DNA from: Amycolatopsis sp. A133
Lineage (GTDB): Bacteria; Actinomycetota; Actinomycetes; Mycobacteriales; Pseudonocardiaceae
DNA: 64,000 nucleotides
Direction of reading: 5' to 3'
Assembly: GCF_031082405.1 (NCBI RefSeq)
Contig: NZ_JAVHJU010000004.1
Location: forward strand, 710,092 to 774,091
The notes beneath the pieces were generated by a model, which saw only the letters and a list, made by a program, of their open reading frames with translations, searched no databases and was not told the origin of the DNA. Numbering within the stretch: position 1 is the first letter of the stretch; the number at the start of each line of letters is the position of its first letter. The position numbers and the translations under genes were made by a program. Below, in pieces: positions 16,082 through 25,064 of the stretch.

Positions 16082-18112
16082 TCAGGCGGCCGCGCAGAGG
16101 ACGCCGTTGAGGGTGAACGCCGTCGGCAGGATGTTCGGCCCGCCGTAGTCGGCGGTGAACCCGACGTCGACGCCGGACGCCGCCGGGGCCGACGACGTGA
16201 CCGTCACCGTCGTCCCGTTCTGGGCCCACGTGCCGTTCCAGCCGCCGGTGAGGCGCTGCCGCGCGGTGGGCCAGGTGAACGTCAGCGTCCAGTCCCCTGT
16301 CACGCCGGTGGCGGTGACGTGGATGCCGCCGACGAAGCCGCTCGCCCAGTCGGTGACGTCGGTCATCCTGGCCGTGCAGCTGCTCGTCGCCGGCGCCCCC
16401 GTGGTGAGCGTCAGCGGCGGGGAGGCCGCGGACACATTCCCGGCGGTGTCGCGCGCCAGCACGTTGACGGTGTAACGGCTGCCCGGCACCAGGTTCCCGA
16501 CGTCGAGCGACGTGCCGGTGGTCTCACCCCACTGTTCGCTGACCGCACCGACCTGCCGGTAGACCTCGTACTTCGCGATCGGGTGGGCGCCGGGCGCGGC
16601 CGCGGGCCAGCTGATGGCCGCGGTCCGGTCGGTCGCCGTCCCGGACGGCTGCCCGGGTGCCCCCGGCCCGGCGGACGCGGTGGTCGCGGGGTGCAGCACC
16701 ACGGTGGTGAGCGAGTACGGCGGCAGCGTCTGGGACGTGCTCGACCCGCTCGCGGCGCTCGAGATCGACGTCGCGCCGTTGGTGAAGGTGAACACCTGCG
16801 GCGCGCCCGGCGCCGGCGTGTAGCCCGCGTAGTCCAGCGTCACGGCCCTGGCCTGATCGGGATCCTTGTTGAGCAGCAGCACGGCCAGATCGCCGTTCGG
16901 ACGGCGGACGGCGTGCGCGCCGACGAGCGGGTCGTCCGCGGCGGCGCGGACGAACTGGTCGCCGGGACGCGCGAAGGTGCTCATCATCTTCAAGCCGTAG
17001 TAGGGCGCGAAGGGGGTGTTGAGCGCGGGTTCGCAGCCGCCGTCCAGGCAGGTCGCGCTGGACAGCAGGCCGAAGTCGCCGTAGTCCGGTTGTCCGGCCA
17101 CTGTGGACAGTTTCGTCGCTCCGTTGTGGACGTTCCACCAGTCCACGGTGAACACGCCGTTGGCCAGCAGCGAGCTGTAGGCGTCGGCGGCGAACAGCGC
17201 GCCGGGCTGGGTGTTCATGCCGACCGGGGTGTTCAGCTCGGTCATCGCGATGCCGATCCGGCCCGGGTTCGCACCCGCGTACCGGGTGATCTGCTCCCGC
17301 GCCAGGTAGAGCATGTCGGTCACCTGCTCGGTCCGGGTGAGCGCCTCGGCGGCGGTCGAACCGCTGGGGTACCAGTGCAGGATGACGAAGTCGATGTGCG
17401 GGCCCGCGATCGACAGCACGGTCTGGTTCCAGGTGGCGGTGTCACCGGCCCCGACGACGCCGTCCGGCCAGTTCGCCGGGGTCGTCAGCACGGCGCCGAT
17501 CTTGACCGACGGGTCGACGGCCTTCATCGCGTCGGCGTAGGCGACGACGCCGTTGGCGTACCCGGTCGGGCTCTTGTCTTCGTGGTTGTCGGCTTCCCAG
17601 TTCGCCCCGTAGTGCCCGTTGCCGTAGAGCTCGTTGCCGATCTCCCAGTACTTGACGCCGTAGCCCTTGGTGACGTTGGCGTACCGCACCCAGTCCGCGG
17701 CTTCCTCCGGGGTGCCGGTGCCGTAGTTGGCGATGATCACCGGCTGGGCCCCGGCTCTTCGGACGCCGCCCATGAAGGTGTCGAAATCGGTGCCCGGCGC
17801 CACGTAACCGCCCGGCGCGGTGTTGTCCTTCCAGTGGTAGATGTCGCCGTAGGAGCCGCCGGGGTAGCGCATGGTGCGGACACCGGCGCCTCCGAGCAGA
17901 TCGGCCACGGCGTCGGTTCCCAGCTGGCTGTCCCACACCGCGTGGTTGGCCCCGATCCCGGTGTCCGGCATGGTCGCCAATCCCGCACGGGCGTTGACGG
18001 TGACCGTGGCCGCGGGCGTGTCCGCCGCCCCGGCGGTACCGGCTGCCGGTACCGCCGCGGCGAGCACGGCGATCACCGGCCACGCTGCCCAGCGCAGACG
18101 TCGAGCTGTCAT
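16082..18112 (-). CDS. Secreted glycoside hydrolase (arabinofuranosidase-like) with Fn3 and CBM2 domains
   Basis: A 676-residue exported enzyme. A signal peptide occupies about 1-29 (LRWAAWPVIAVLAAAVPAAG). The catalytic TIM barrel (about 35-470) has a probable acid/base in WEIGNELYGNG near 162 and a probable nucleophile in AMTELNTPVG near 291, as in clan GH-A families such as GH51 and GH39. An Fn3 domain follows at about 485-570, and then a family 2 carbohydrate-binding module at about 575-676 (beginning SSCTARMTDVTDWASGF). It should attack plant polysaccharide outside the cell. A CebR-like box lies 39 bp upstream of the start, suggesting sugar-inducible control. Confidence 0.87.
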   Translation of the reverse strand: MTARRLRWAAWPVIAVLAAAVPAAGTAGAADTPAATVTVNARAGLATMPDTGIGANHAVWDSQLGTDAVADLLGGAGVRTMRYPGGSYGDIYHWKDNTAPGGYVAPGTDFDTFMGGVRRAGAQPVIIANYGTGTPEEAADWVRYANVTKGYGVKYWEIGNELYGNGHYGANWEADNHEDKSPTGYANGVVAYADAMKAVDPSVKIGAVLTTPANWPDGVVGAGDTATWNQTVLSIAGPHIDFVILHWYPSGSTAAEALTRTEQVTDMLYLAREQITRYAGANPGRIGIAMTELNTPVGMNTQPGALFAADAYSSLLANGVFTVDWWNVHNGATKLSTVAGQPDYGDFGLLSSATCLDGGCEPALNTPFAPYYGLKMMSTFARPGDQFVRAAADDPLVGAHAVRRPNGDLAVLLLNKDPDQARAVTLDYAGYTPAPGAPQVFTFTNGATSISSAASGSSTSQTLPPYSLTTVVLHPATTASAGPGAPGQPSGTATDRTAAISWPAAAPGAHPIAKYEVYRQVGAVSEQWGETTGTSLDVGNLVPGSRYTVNVLARDTAGNVSAASPPLTLTTGAPATSSCTARMTDVTDWASGFVGGIHVTATGVTGDWTLTFTWPTARQRLTGGWNGTWAQNGTTVTVTSSAPAASGVDVGFTADYGGPNILPTAFTLNGVLCAAA

Positions 18113-18150
18113 GAAGGTCCATCCTCACTCGTCGGGCACGAACGGATGAC

Positions 18151-18164
18151 TGGGAGCGCTCTCA
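18151..18164. promoter_or_regulatory. CebR-like (LacI-family) operator
   Basis: TGGGAGCGCTCTCA differs in one base from the CebR consensus TGGGAGCGCTCCCA, which in Streptomyces controls cellulose utilisation. It lies 39-52 bp upstream of the secreted glycosidase start. Confidence 0.65.
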
Positions 18165-18192
18165 GCGAGAGAACCACCGAGGCGGCCCGAAG

Positions 18193-21100
18193 TCAACGGA
18201 AGTCGCGCGAGGGCCCCGTTCGCACCGAAAGATCGAGGTTTTCGATGCGATCCGCGACGAGCGTGACCACACCTTCTCCCGCCTGGACCCAGCCTCGGAT
18301 GAGCAACGCGGCACTGGTCCGGGCGACCAGCCGCTGCCGGCGCCACAAGCCCGGCGACACGACGACGTTGGCCATGCCCGTCTCGTCCTCGAGGTTGAGG
18401 AAGGTGATCCCGCCGGCGGTGGCCGGGCGCTGGCGGTGGGTGACCGCGCCGCCGACCCACACCCGCGTTCCGTCCGCCGTGCGGGCGAGGGCCGCGGTGG
18501 TGATCGCGCCGCGCGCGTCGAGGTGCTCGCGCAGGTACTCCACCGGGTGGCTGTCCGGGGAGACGCCCGTGGCCCACAGGTCCGCGGCCGTCACCTCCAG
18601 CCGCGTCATCCCGGGCAGCGCCGGTGCGTCGAGGCCCGGGGCGAGGCCGGGCAGGTGGCCGGGCCGGGTCGCCGCGGCCGCACCCGCCGCCCACAGGTCC
18701 TGACGGCGGTCGCCGCCGAACGCCCCGGCCGTCGCCAGCGCTTCGACCGCGTTCTTCTTCAGCCGGACCCGGCGGGTCAGGTCGCCGATGCTCGGGTACG
18801 GGCCGTGGGCCTCGCGCTCGGCGACGATCTCCTCGGCGGTGTCCTCGCCGAGGTGGCGGACGCCGGCGAGGCCCAGGCGCAGGGCGACGCCGCCGGTGCT
18901 GCCGGGGTCGGGTTCGAGCGTGGCGCCGGCGAGGCTCGCGTTGACGTCGGGCTCCCGGATGCGGACGCCGTGGCGGCGGGCGTCGGCGACCAGGGACTGC
19001 GGGCTGTAGAACCCCATCGGCTGGGCGCGCAGCAGCCCGGCGCAGAACGCCGCCGGGTAGTAGCGCTTGAACCACGCGGACGCGTACACGAGCAGCGCGA
19101 AGGACATCGAGTGCGCTTCGGGGAAACCGTAGCCGGAAAAGGCGTGGATCTGCTCGAAGATCCGGGTGGCGAGCTCGCGGTCGAGGCCGTTGGCCGCGCA
19201 GCCGGCGAAGAACCGCGCCATCAACGCCTTCATCTTCGCGCTGGAGCGCTTGGCGCCCATGGCCCGGCGCAGCTGGTCGGCCTCGGCCGGGGTGAAGCTC
19301 GCGACGTCGACCGCCATCTGCATCACCTGCTCCTGGAACAGCGGCACCCCAAGCGTCCGGTCCAAACTGGACGCCAGCAGCGGGTGCGCGTGGGCCCACT
19401 CCTCGTCACCGCGGCGGCGCCGGATGTAGGGGTGCACCGAACCACCCTGGATCGGGCCGGGCCGGATCAGCGCGACTTCGACGACGAGGTCGTAGAACTC
19501 GCGGGGCCGCAACCGCGGCAGCGTGGCCAGCTGCGCGCGGCTTTCCACCTGGAAGACCCCGACGGCGTCCGCTTCGCAGAGCATGTCGTAGACCGCCGGG
19601 TCGGCGAGATCCAGTTTCCCGATGTCCACTTCTGCTCCGTGGTGCTCGGCGACGAGGTCGATCATGTGGTGCAGGGCCGAAAGCATGCCCAGGCCGAGCA
19701 GGTCGAACTTGACCAGGCCGACGGCCGCGCAGTCGTCCTTGTCCCACTGCAGCACGCTGCGGTCGGCCATGGTCGCCCATTCGACCGGGACGATCTCCGA
19801 CACCGGCTGCTTCGAGATGACCATGCCGCCGGAGTGGATGCCGAGGTGGCGCGGGAAGTCCTCGATCCGCGCGGCCAGGTCGAGGACGTCGTCCGGGATC
19901 GCCCCGGCCGCCTGCTCTTTCGTCGCGGCGACCCCGCCCCAGCGGTCGACGAGCTTGCCGTAGGCGTCCTGCTGCCCGGAGCTGTGGCCGAGCGCTTTCG
20001 CGGCGTCACGGATCGCCGACGGCGCCCGGTAGGTGATCACGTTCGCGACCTGCGCGGCGTGGAACCGGCCGTGCTTTTGGTAGACGTACTGGATCGCTTC
20101 CTCGCGCCGGCCGGATTCGATGTCGACGTCGATGTCCGGCGGCCCGTCCCGCTCCGGCGCGAGGAACCGCTCGAACAGCAGGTTCCACCGCACCGGGTCG
20201 GCGTGGCAGATCTCCAGGGCGTAGCAGACCGCGGAGTTCGCGGCCGAACCGCGGCCCTGGCAGAGGATGCCCGCCTCCCGGCAGAACCGGACGATGTCCC
20301 AGACGACGAGGAAGTAACCGGGGAAACCGAGCTTCCCGATGACGTCGAGCTCGTGGTCGAGCTGGGCGTAGGCCTTCGGGTTCTCCTCCCGCGGCCCGTA
20401 GCGCTTCGCCGCGCCGCGCCGGGTCAGCTCGGTCAGGAACGACATCTCGTCGTGCCCGGCGGGGACCGGGAACGGCGGCAGGTCCGGCGCGACGAGGTTC
20501 AGGTCGAACGCCACTTCGACGCCCAGGACGGCGGCCCGGCCGACCGCGCCCGGGTAACGGCGCTCGAAGCGGCGGCGCTGCTCCATCCCCGAGCGCAGGA
20601 ACGCCTGCCCCGACGGCGGCCGCCACCCCTCGAGGTCCTCGGCCGAGCGCCGGGCCCGGACCGCGGCGACCGCGTCCGCCACGACGGCGTCCTCCGGGCG
20701 GGCGTAGTGCACGTTGTTGGACACGACCGTCGGCAGCCGGAGCTCCCCGGCCATCGCGTCGAGGAGGTCGTTGGCCGCGTCGTCCCGTGGCTGCCGGTGA
20801 TCGATCAGCTCCACGGCGACGTGCGAGCGCCCGAACCGGTCCACGAGCCGGGCCAGCTCGGTGTGCGCGGCGGCCGGGCCGCGCTCGGCCAGCGCCCGCC
20901 GGACGGCCCCCTTGCGGCAGCCGGTGAGCACGACGACGTGCCCGGCCAGCTCGTCGGCGAGCTCGTCGAAGTCGTAACCGGGCCGGCCCTTCTCCCCGCC
21001 GGCGAGCTGGGCGCGGGAGATGACGCGGCACAGCCGGTGGTAGCCCTCTTGCCCGCGGGCCAGCACCAGCAGGTGCGACCCGGCCGGATCGGGCACCCCG

Positions 21101-21510
21101 GCCTGCGGAGCGGGCAGCCCGAGGGACAGCTCGGCCCCGAACCCGACGCGCACGCCGAGCTCCCGGGCGGCGTCGTTGAACCGCACGGCGCCGTACAGGC
21201 CGTCGTGGTCGGTGAGGACGAGCGCGTCGAGTTCGAGCCGCGCGGCCTCCTCGACGAGGGTTTCGGGGTGCGAGGCGCCGTCGAGGAAGCTGAAGTTGGA
21301 GTGGACGTGCAGCTCGGCGTAGGGCGCCCGGATCCGGTCGCCGCCGTCGTCCCGGCCGCGCCGGTGCCGCAGGTCGAGCGGCGCACCGGCGTAACCCTCC
21401 CGCTTGCGCGACCACGCCGGGGCATCACTGCCGTCCCCGGGAACGGGAGGCCGCCCGGAAGCGATCCGTTCCACTTCGGACCACGGCACCCGCGGATTGT
21501 TGAACGCCAA
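18193..21510 (-). CDS. dnaE2: Error-prone DNA polymerase III alpha subunit DnaE2
   Basis: A 1105-residue C-family polymerase of DnaE2 type, which carries out translesion synthesis with ImuA' and ImuB. The PHP domain (about 64-270) starts YAELHVHSNFSFLDGASHPE. The catalytic palm has GRGSAANSAVCY and the metal-binding PDIDVDIES near 458. The fingers include PGPIQGGSVHPYIRRRRG and FQEQVMQMA. A helix-hairpin region and an OB fold (VGGAVTHRQRPATAGGITFL) close the protein. A short C-terminus without the replicative tail separates it from DnaE1. An imperfect LexA box lies 47 bp upstream. imuA'-imuB are 5.5 kb away rather than adjacent. Confidence 0.97.
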   Translation of the reverse strand: MAFNNPRVPWSEVERIASGRPPVPGDGSDAPAWSRKREGYAGAPLDLRHRRGRDDGGDRIRAPYAELHVHSNFSFLDGASHPETLVEEAARLELDALVLTDHDGLYGAVRFNDAARELGVRVGFGAELSLGLPAPQAGVPDPAGSHLLVLARGQEGYHRLCRVISRAQLAGGEKGRPGYDFDELADELAGHVVVLTGCRKGAVRRALAERGPAAAHTELARLVDRFGRSHVAVELIDHRQPRDDAANDLLDAMAGELRLPTVVSNNVHYARPEDAVVADAVAAVRARRSAEDLEGWRPPSGQAFLRSGMEQRRRFERRYPGAVGRAAVLGVEVAFDLNLVAPDLPPFPVPAGHDEMSFLTELTRRGAAKRYGPREENPKAYAQLDHELDVIGKLGFPGYFLVVWDIVRFCREAGILCQGRGSAANSAVCYALEICHADPVRWNLLFERFLAPERDGPPDIDVDIESGRREEAIQYVYQKHGRFHAAQVANVITYRAPSAIRDAAKALGHSSGQQDAYGKLVDRWGGVAATKEQAAGAIPDDVLDLAARIEDFPRHLGIHSGGMVISKQPVSEIVPVEWATMADRSVLQWDKDDCAAVGLVKFDLLGLGMLSALHHMIDLVAEHHGAEVDIGKLDLADPAVYDMLCEADAVGVFQVESRAQLATLPRLRPREFYDLVVEVALIRPGPIQGGSVHPYIRRRRGDEEWAHAHPLLASSLDRTLGVPLFQEQVMQMAVDVASFTPAEADQLRRAMGAKRSSAKMKALMARFFAGCAANGLDRELATRIFEQIHAFSGYGFPEAHSMSFALLVYASAWFKRYYPAAFCAGLLRAQPMGFYSPQSLVADARRHGVRIREPDVNASLAGATLEPDPGSTGGVALRLGLAGVRHLGEDTAEEIVAEREAHGPYPSIGDLTRRVRLKKNAVEALATAGAFGGDRRQDLWAAGAAAATRPGHLPGLAPGLDAPALPGMTRLEVTAADLWATGVSPDSHPVEYLREHLDARGAITTAALARTADGTRVWVGGAVTHRQRPATAGGITFLNLEDETGMANVVVSPGLWRRQRLVARTSAALLIRGWVQAGEGVVTLVADRIENLDLSVRTGPSRDFR

Positions 21511-21556
21511 CGCCAGCTCCCACCGATTTCGCTGTGGGGAAGCCAGCGACTACTGT

Positions 21557-21572
21557 TCGAACACCTGAACGA
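21557..21572. promoter_or_regulatory. LexA (SOS) box upstream of dnaE2
   Basis: TCGAACACCTGAACGA matches the actinobacterial SOS box TCGAAC-N4-GTTCGA at 10 of 12 fixed positions; one half is perfect. It lies 47 bp upstream of the dnaE2 start, and its 3' edge touches the stop of the gene at 21573. Confidence 0.65.
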
Positions 21573-21893
21573 CTAATGTGCTCCGATCCTGAGCGCGGCG
21601 CCGCCCGGTGTCAACTGTGGACCGTCCGAAGTCACCTCCATCACAACCACGCTCAACCGGCTGACGCGGGTCAGCCGCACCAGCTCCGGCCGCGGGCGGA
21701 ACTCGACGGTGACCACCGTGACGGCCGTCCACCTGACGGTGGCGACGCAGCCGCACGCCGCGGTGGAGGTGGGCGGGTCCGCCGCCGCGACGGCGGCCGG
21801 CGCGGTCGTCACCGGGGCGCTCAGCAGCACGACGGCGAGCACAGCCGCGGCCCGGCGCCCGGTCTTCGAAGACAGGTCCTTCGCGCCGGCCAT
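21573..21893 (-). CDS. Small exported protein of unknown function
   Basis: A 106-residue protein beginning MAGAKDLSSKTGRRAAAVLA and continuing as a hydrophobic segment to TTAPAAVAAADPP, consistent with a Sec signal peptide of about 40 residues. The mature part is short, with a CGC cysteine pair, and beta-rich (VATVRWTAVTVVTVEFRPRP). The ATG overlaps the stop of a 47-codon gene immediately upstream in TGATG, which supports real translation. No family was recognised. It is divergent, together with its small partner, from the SARP regulator. Confidence 0.5.
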   Translation of the reverse strand: MAGAKDLSSKTGRRAAAVLAVVLLSAPVTTAPAAVAAADPPTSTAACGCVATVRWTAVTVVTVEFRPRPELVRLTRVSRLSVVVMEVTSDGPQLTPGGAALRIGAH

Positions 21894-22036
21894 CAGGACC
21901 GGCTGCGGCACACCGGATCGCTCTTCCAGGCGACTTCGGTCCCGGTGCGGTGCCACGACGGCACGAAGAACCCGGGCGGCACCGCCTTCAGCGGACCCGT
22001 CGTCCCCCCGCGGCGCACCTTCGTGCTCATTCCCAT
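21893..22036 (-). CDS. 47-residue small protein, first gene of a two-gene operon
   Basis: This short frame starts at the ATG at 22036, with GAGGGGGG five nucleotides upstream, a strong site. It reads MGMSTKVRRGGTTGPLKAV, then PPGFFVPSWHRTGTEVAWKS, and ends DPVCRSRS. It has one cysteine, two tryptophans and a basic N-terminus. The stop overlaps the start of the exported-protein gene (TGATG). The small size, strong ribosome site and coupling to an exported partner suggest a real gene, possibly a peptide product or toxin-like partner; no known family was recognised. Confidence 0.5.
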   Translation of the reverse strand: MGMSTKVRRGGTTGPLKAVPPGFFVPSWHRTGTEVAWKSDPVCRSRS

Positions 22037-22088
22037 CGTGGCCCCCCTCGTCAACACTGCCGGTCGGCGACGAGAGCCTGGCAGCGTT

Positions 22089-22106
22089 CACTGCAACCGC
22101 ACTGCA
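22089..22106. promoter_or_regulatory. SARP-type direct heptamer repeats
   Basis: CACTGCA occurs at 22089 and again at 22100, 11 bp start to start, the spacing recognised by SARP-family DNA-binding domains. A related CACTGCC lies at 22055. The site is in the shared promoter region between the SARP gene (start 22164) and the divergent small-protein operon (start 22036). Confidence 0.55.
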
Positions 22107-22163
22107 GTCTTACGGAACGTCGCCGGTCGGAGGTACTCTCGCCCACGGGAGGGGGGCGTTGGC

Positions 22164-25031
22164 ATGCCTGGTGTTCGATTCGGCGTGCTCGGGCCGGTCG
22201 CGGCCTGGCGCGGCGCGGCTCCGGTCGAAGTGGGGTCCGGCAAGTGCCTGCGGGTGCTCGGGGTGCTGCTGCTGCACGCGAACCAGCGGGTGGACCGCGA
22301 GCAGATCATCGAGGGCGCCTGGGGCGGTGGACCGCCGAGGAGCGCGGTCAACCTCGTCCAGAAGTACGTCGGCGAGGTGCGCAGGGCGCTGGAGCTCGAC
22401 GACGGCTCGCTGCAGACGGTGGGCACCGGGTACCTGCTGCGGGTGGCGCCCGACCAGCTCGACAGCGCTCAGTTCGCGGCCCGGCTCGCCCGGGCGCGCG
22501 AAACCCGGAGCGACGGCGACCTGATCGCCGCCCGGCAGCACCTCGCCGAGGCGATGACGCTGTGGCGCGGGCCCGCCTTCAGCGGCCTCGACACCCCGGC
22601 GGCCGCCACCGAACGCGCCCGGCTGGACGAGTACCGCCTCGGCGCGCTGGAAGACCTCGCCGAGCTCGACCTGCTGCGCGGGGAGCACGCGCTGGCCATC
22701 CCCGAGCTGTCCCGGCTCGCCGAGGAGCACCCGTACCGCGAACGCGCGCGGGAGCTGCTGATGATCGCCCTCTACCGCAGCGGCCGCCAAGGCGACGCGC
22801 TCGCCGTGTTCCAGGGCATCCAGCACCTGCTGGCCGAGGAGCTCGGCGCCAACCCCGGCCACGGCCTGCAGCGCGTGCACGCGCAGATCCTGCGCGCCGA
22901 TCCCGCGCTCGAGCCGGTCACCGCGGGCGGGGAGCAGCGGCCGATCGCCCAGCTGCCCGCGGACATCCCGGACTTCACCGGCCGTGCCGGGCCGCTGGGC
23001 GAGCTGCTGGACCTGCTGGCCGAGCGCCGGGTGGTGGTCGTCGCCGGTGCGCCCGGCACCGGGAAGTCGGCGCTCGCCGTGCGCGCGCTCCGCCAGGCAC
23101 GGGACGCGTTCCCCGACGGCCAGCTCTACCTCGACCTCGCCGGCACCTCCACCGTGCCCCGCGACCCGGCGATGATGCTGGCCGAGCTGCTGCGCGCGCT
23201 CGGCGTCACGGACGCCGTCATGCCGCCCGGCCTGCACGAACGAGCCGCCCTCTACCGGTCGCGGCTGGCCGATCGCCGCATGCTGGTGCTGCTCGACGAC
23301 GCCGCCGGCGCCCAGCAGGTGCGGCCGCTGCTGCCGCCGTCCGGCGGCTGCGCGGTGGTGATCACCAGCAGGCACCGGCTGGCGGACCTGGCCGGTGCCG
23401 AGCACGTCGAGCTGGACGTGCTGTCCGCGGAAGATGCGCGGAGCCTGTTGGCCCGCATCGCCGGCGCGGAGCGCGTCGAGCGGGAACCGGAGCCGGCCGA
23501 CGCGATCGTCCGGCTGTGCGGACGGCTTCCGCTGGCCATCCGGATCACCGGGGCGAAGCTCGCGAGCCGGCGGGCGTGGACCCTGCAGGTGCTGCGCGAA
23601 CGCCTGGAGGACGAGTCCCGGCGGCTGCGCGAGCTGCGGGTCGGTGACCTCGACGTGCGGGCCAACTTCGACCTGAGCCTGCGTCTGCTCCCCGGCGAAG
23701 CCGTCCGGGCGTTCCGGCTGCTGGGACTGCTGGGCGCGGAAACGCTCCCCGCGTGGGTGATCGGCCCGCTCCTCGGCCACCCGGCCGGAGACGACGTGCT
23801 GGACGCGCTCGTCGACGCCTACCTCGTGCGCCTGGTGACGACCGACCGCGCCGGCCAGCCGCGGTACCGGCTGCACGACCTCTTGCGCGCCTACGCGTCG
23901 GAAGGCGCGCACGACTGCTACCCGGCCGAGGAACGCCGGGCGGCGGTGGAGCGGGTCCTCGCCGCCTGGCTCGCCCTCGCCGAGCAGGCCCGTGACCTGT
24001 GCTCCCCCAGCCTGTTCCGGCCGACGCCGGGCCGCGCGCCGCGCTGGACCCCGGACCACACGATCGTCGACCCCATCGCCTGGTTCGACGCCGAGCGCGG
24101 GACGTTGCTGCGGGCGATCGAGCTCGCGGCCGAGTGGGAGCTGGACGAACTGGCCTGGGAGCTGGCGATCGCCGCGGTGCCGTACTACGACCACCGCAGC
24201 CTCTACCAGGACTGGAACCGCAGCCACCAGATCGCCTTGGAAGCCGCCGGCGCGGCCGGCAACACCCACGGTGAAGCCGCGTTGCTGCAAGGACTGGGCC
24301 AGGTGCACATCTACCTCGACGAAATGGCCGAAGCCCGGGAAGACCTGCACCGGTGCGCGAAGCTGTACCAGGAAATCGGCGATCGCCGCGGCGAAGGACT
24401 CGCGCTGGCGAGCCTGGGCACCGTGCACCGCGTCCGCGGCGAACTCGACGCGGCGCTGACCGTCGACAAGGAGGCGTTGACGCACCTCGTGGCCGCCGGG
24501 CACCGGCAGGCGGAAGCGCAGATCCGGGCCGCCATCGGCATCATCGGCTTCGAACAGGGCGCCGACGACGCGGGCGCGTGGATCGAGCACGGCCTGCGGA
24601 TCGCGCGCCACCTTGGCGACCGGCACCGGCAGGCGGTGATCCTCCGCACGCTCAGCCGGTACCACCTGGGGATCGGCGACACCACGGCCGCGCTGCGCGA
24701 CCTCACCGAAGCGCTGACGATCTTCAGCGAACTCAGCGACGAGCGGTGCGGCGCCTACACCGACCAGCGGCTCGGCGCGATCTACGCGGAACTCGGCGAC
24801 CGGCCCCGCGCGGAGTCGGCCCTCCAGCGCGCCGCGCACGTGTTCCGCCTCAACGGCGACCGCAGCAACGAGGCGGCGTGCTGGCAGCAGCTCGGCGAGC
24901 TCGAAAGCGAACTCGGCGACGCGGCCGCGGCCCGGCACCACCTGGGCCTGGCGGTCGGGCTGTGGCAGGCCGTCGGCCTGCCGGAGCGCGCCGAAAGCGT
25001 GCAGGCCGCACTGGACGCGGCGGGCGGGTGA
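22164..25031 (+). CDS. AfsR-like SARP transcriptional regulator (SARP-BTAD-NB-ARC-TPR)
   Basis: A 955-residue large SARP. The OmpR-like DNA-binding domain is at about 1-95 (FGVLGPVAAWRGAAPVEVGS, then REQIIEGAWGG and VQKYVGEVRRALE). A bacterial transcriptional activation domain follows at about 100-245. The NB-ARC ATPase has Walker A AGAPGTGKSA near 296 and Walker B RMLVLLDDAAGA near 380. From about 660 to the end are TPR repeats (GLGQVHIYLDEMAEARED, ALASLGTVHRVRGELDAA and others). Such proteins activate secondary-metabolite or pleiotropic genes. The nearest likely target is the divergent small-protein operon, and 11-bp-spaced heptamers lie between them. Confidence 0.94.
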   Translation: MPGVRFGVLGPVAAWRGAAPVEVGSGKCLRVLGVLLLHANQRVDREQIIEGAWGGGPPRSAVNLVQKYVGEVRRALELDDGSLQTVGTGYLLRVAPDQLDSAQFAARLARARETRSDGDLIAARQHLAEAMTLWRGPAFSGLDTPAAATERARLDEYRLGALEDLAELDLLRGEHALAIPELSRLAEEHPYRERARELLMIALYRSGRQGDALAVFQGIQHLLAEELGANPGHGLQRVHAQILRADPALEPVTAGGEQRPIAQLPADIPDFTGRAGPLGELLDLLAERRVVVVAGAPGTGKSALAVRALRQARDAFPDGQLYLDLAGTSTVPRDPAMMLAELLRALGVTDAVMPPGLHERAALYRSRLADRRMLVLLDDAAGAQQVRPLLPPSGGCAVVITSRHRLADLAGAEHVELDVLSAEDARSLLARIAGAERVEREPEPADAIVRLCGRLPLAIRITGAKLASRRAWTLQVLRERLEDESRRLRELRVGDLDVRANFDLSLRLLPGEAVRAFRLLGLLGAETLPAWVIGPLLGHPAGDDVLDALVDAYLVRLVTTDRAGQPRYRLHDLLRAYASEGAHDCYPAEERRAAVERVLAAWLALAEQARDLCSPSLFRPTPGRAPRWTPDHTIVDPIAWFDAERGTLLRAIELAAEWELDELAWELAIAAVPYYDHRSLYQDWNRSHQIALEAAGAAGNTHGEAALLQGLGQVHIYLDEMAEAREDLHRCAKLYQEIGDRRGEGLALASLGTVHRVRGELDAALTVDKEALTHLVAAGHRQAEAQIRAAIGIIGFEQGADDAGAWIEHGLRIARHLGDRHRQAVILRTLSRYHLGIGDTTAALRDLTEALTIFSELSDERCGAYTDQRLGAIYAELGDRPRAESALQRAAHVFRLNGDRSNEAACWQQLGELESELGDAAAARHHLGLAVGLWQAVGLPERAESVQAALDAAGG

Positions 25032-25064
25032 GGTCCGCCGGCTCGTCGATGGGCCGCACCCGTG

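Noticed and set aside
18436..21576. Long plus-strand frame opposite dnaE2
   Set aside because: It is antisense to a polymerase with all motifs in place, and its composition (V/R/D/G/H-rich) is typical of a shadow frame.
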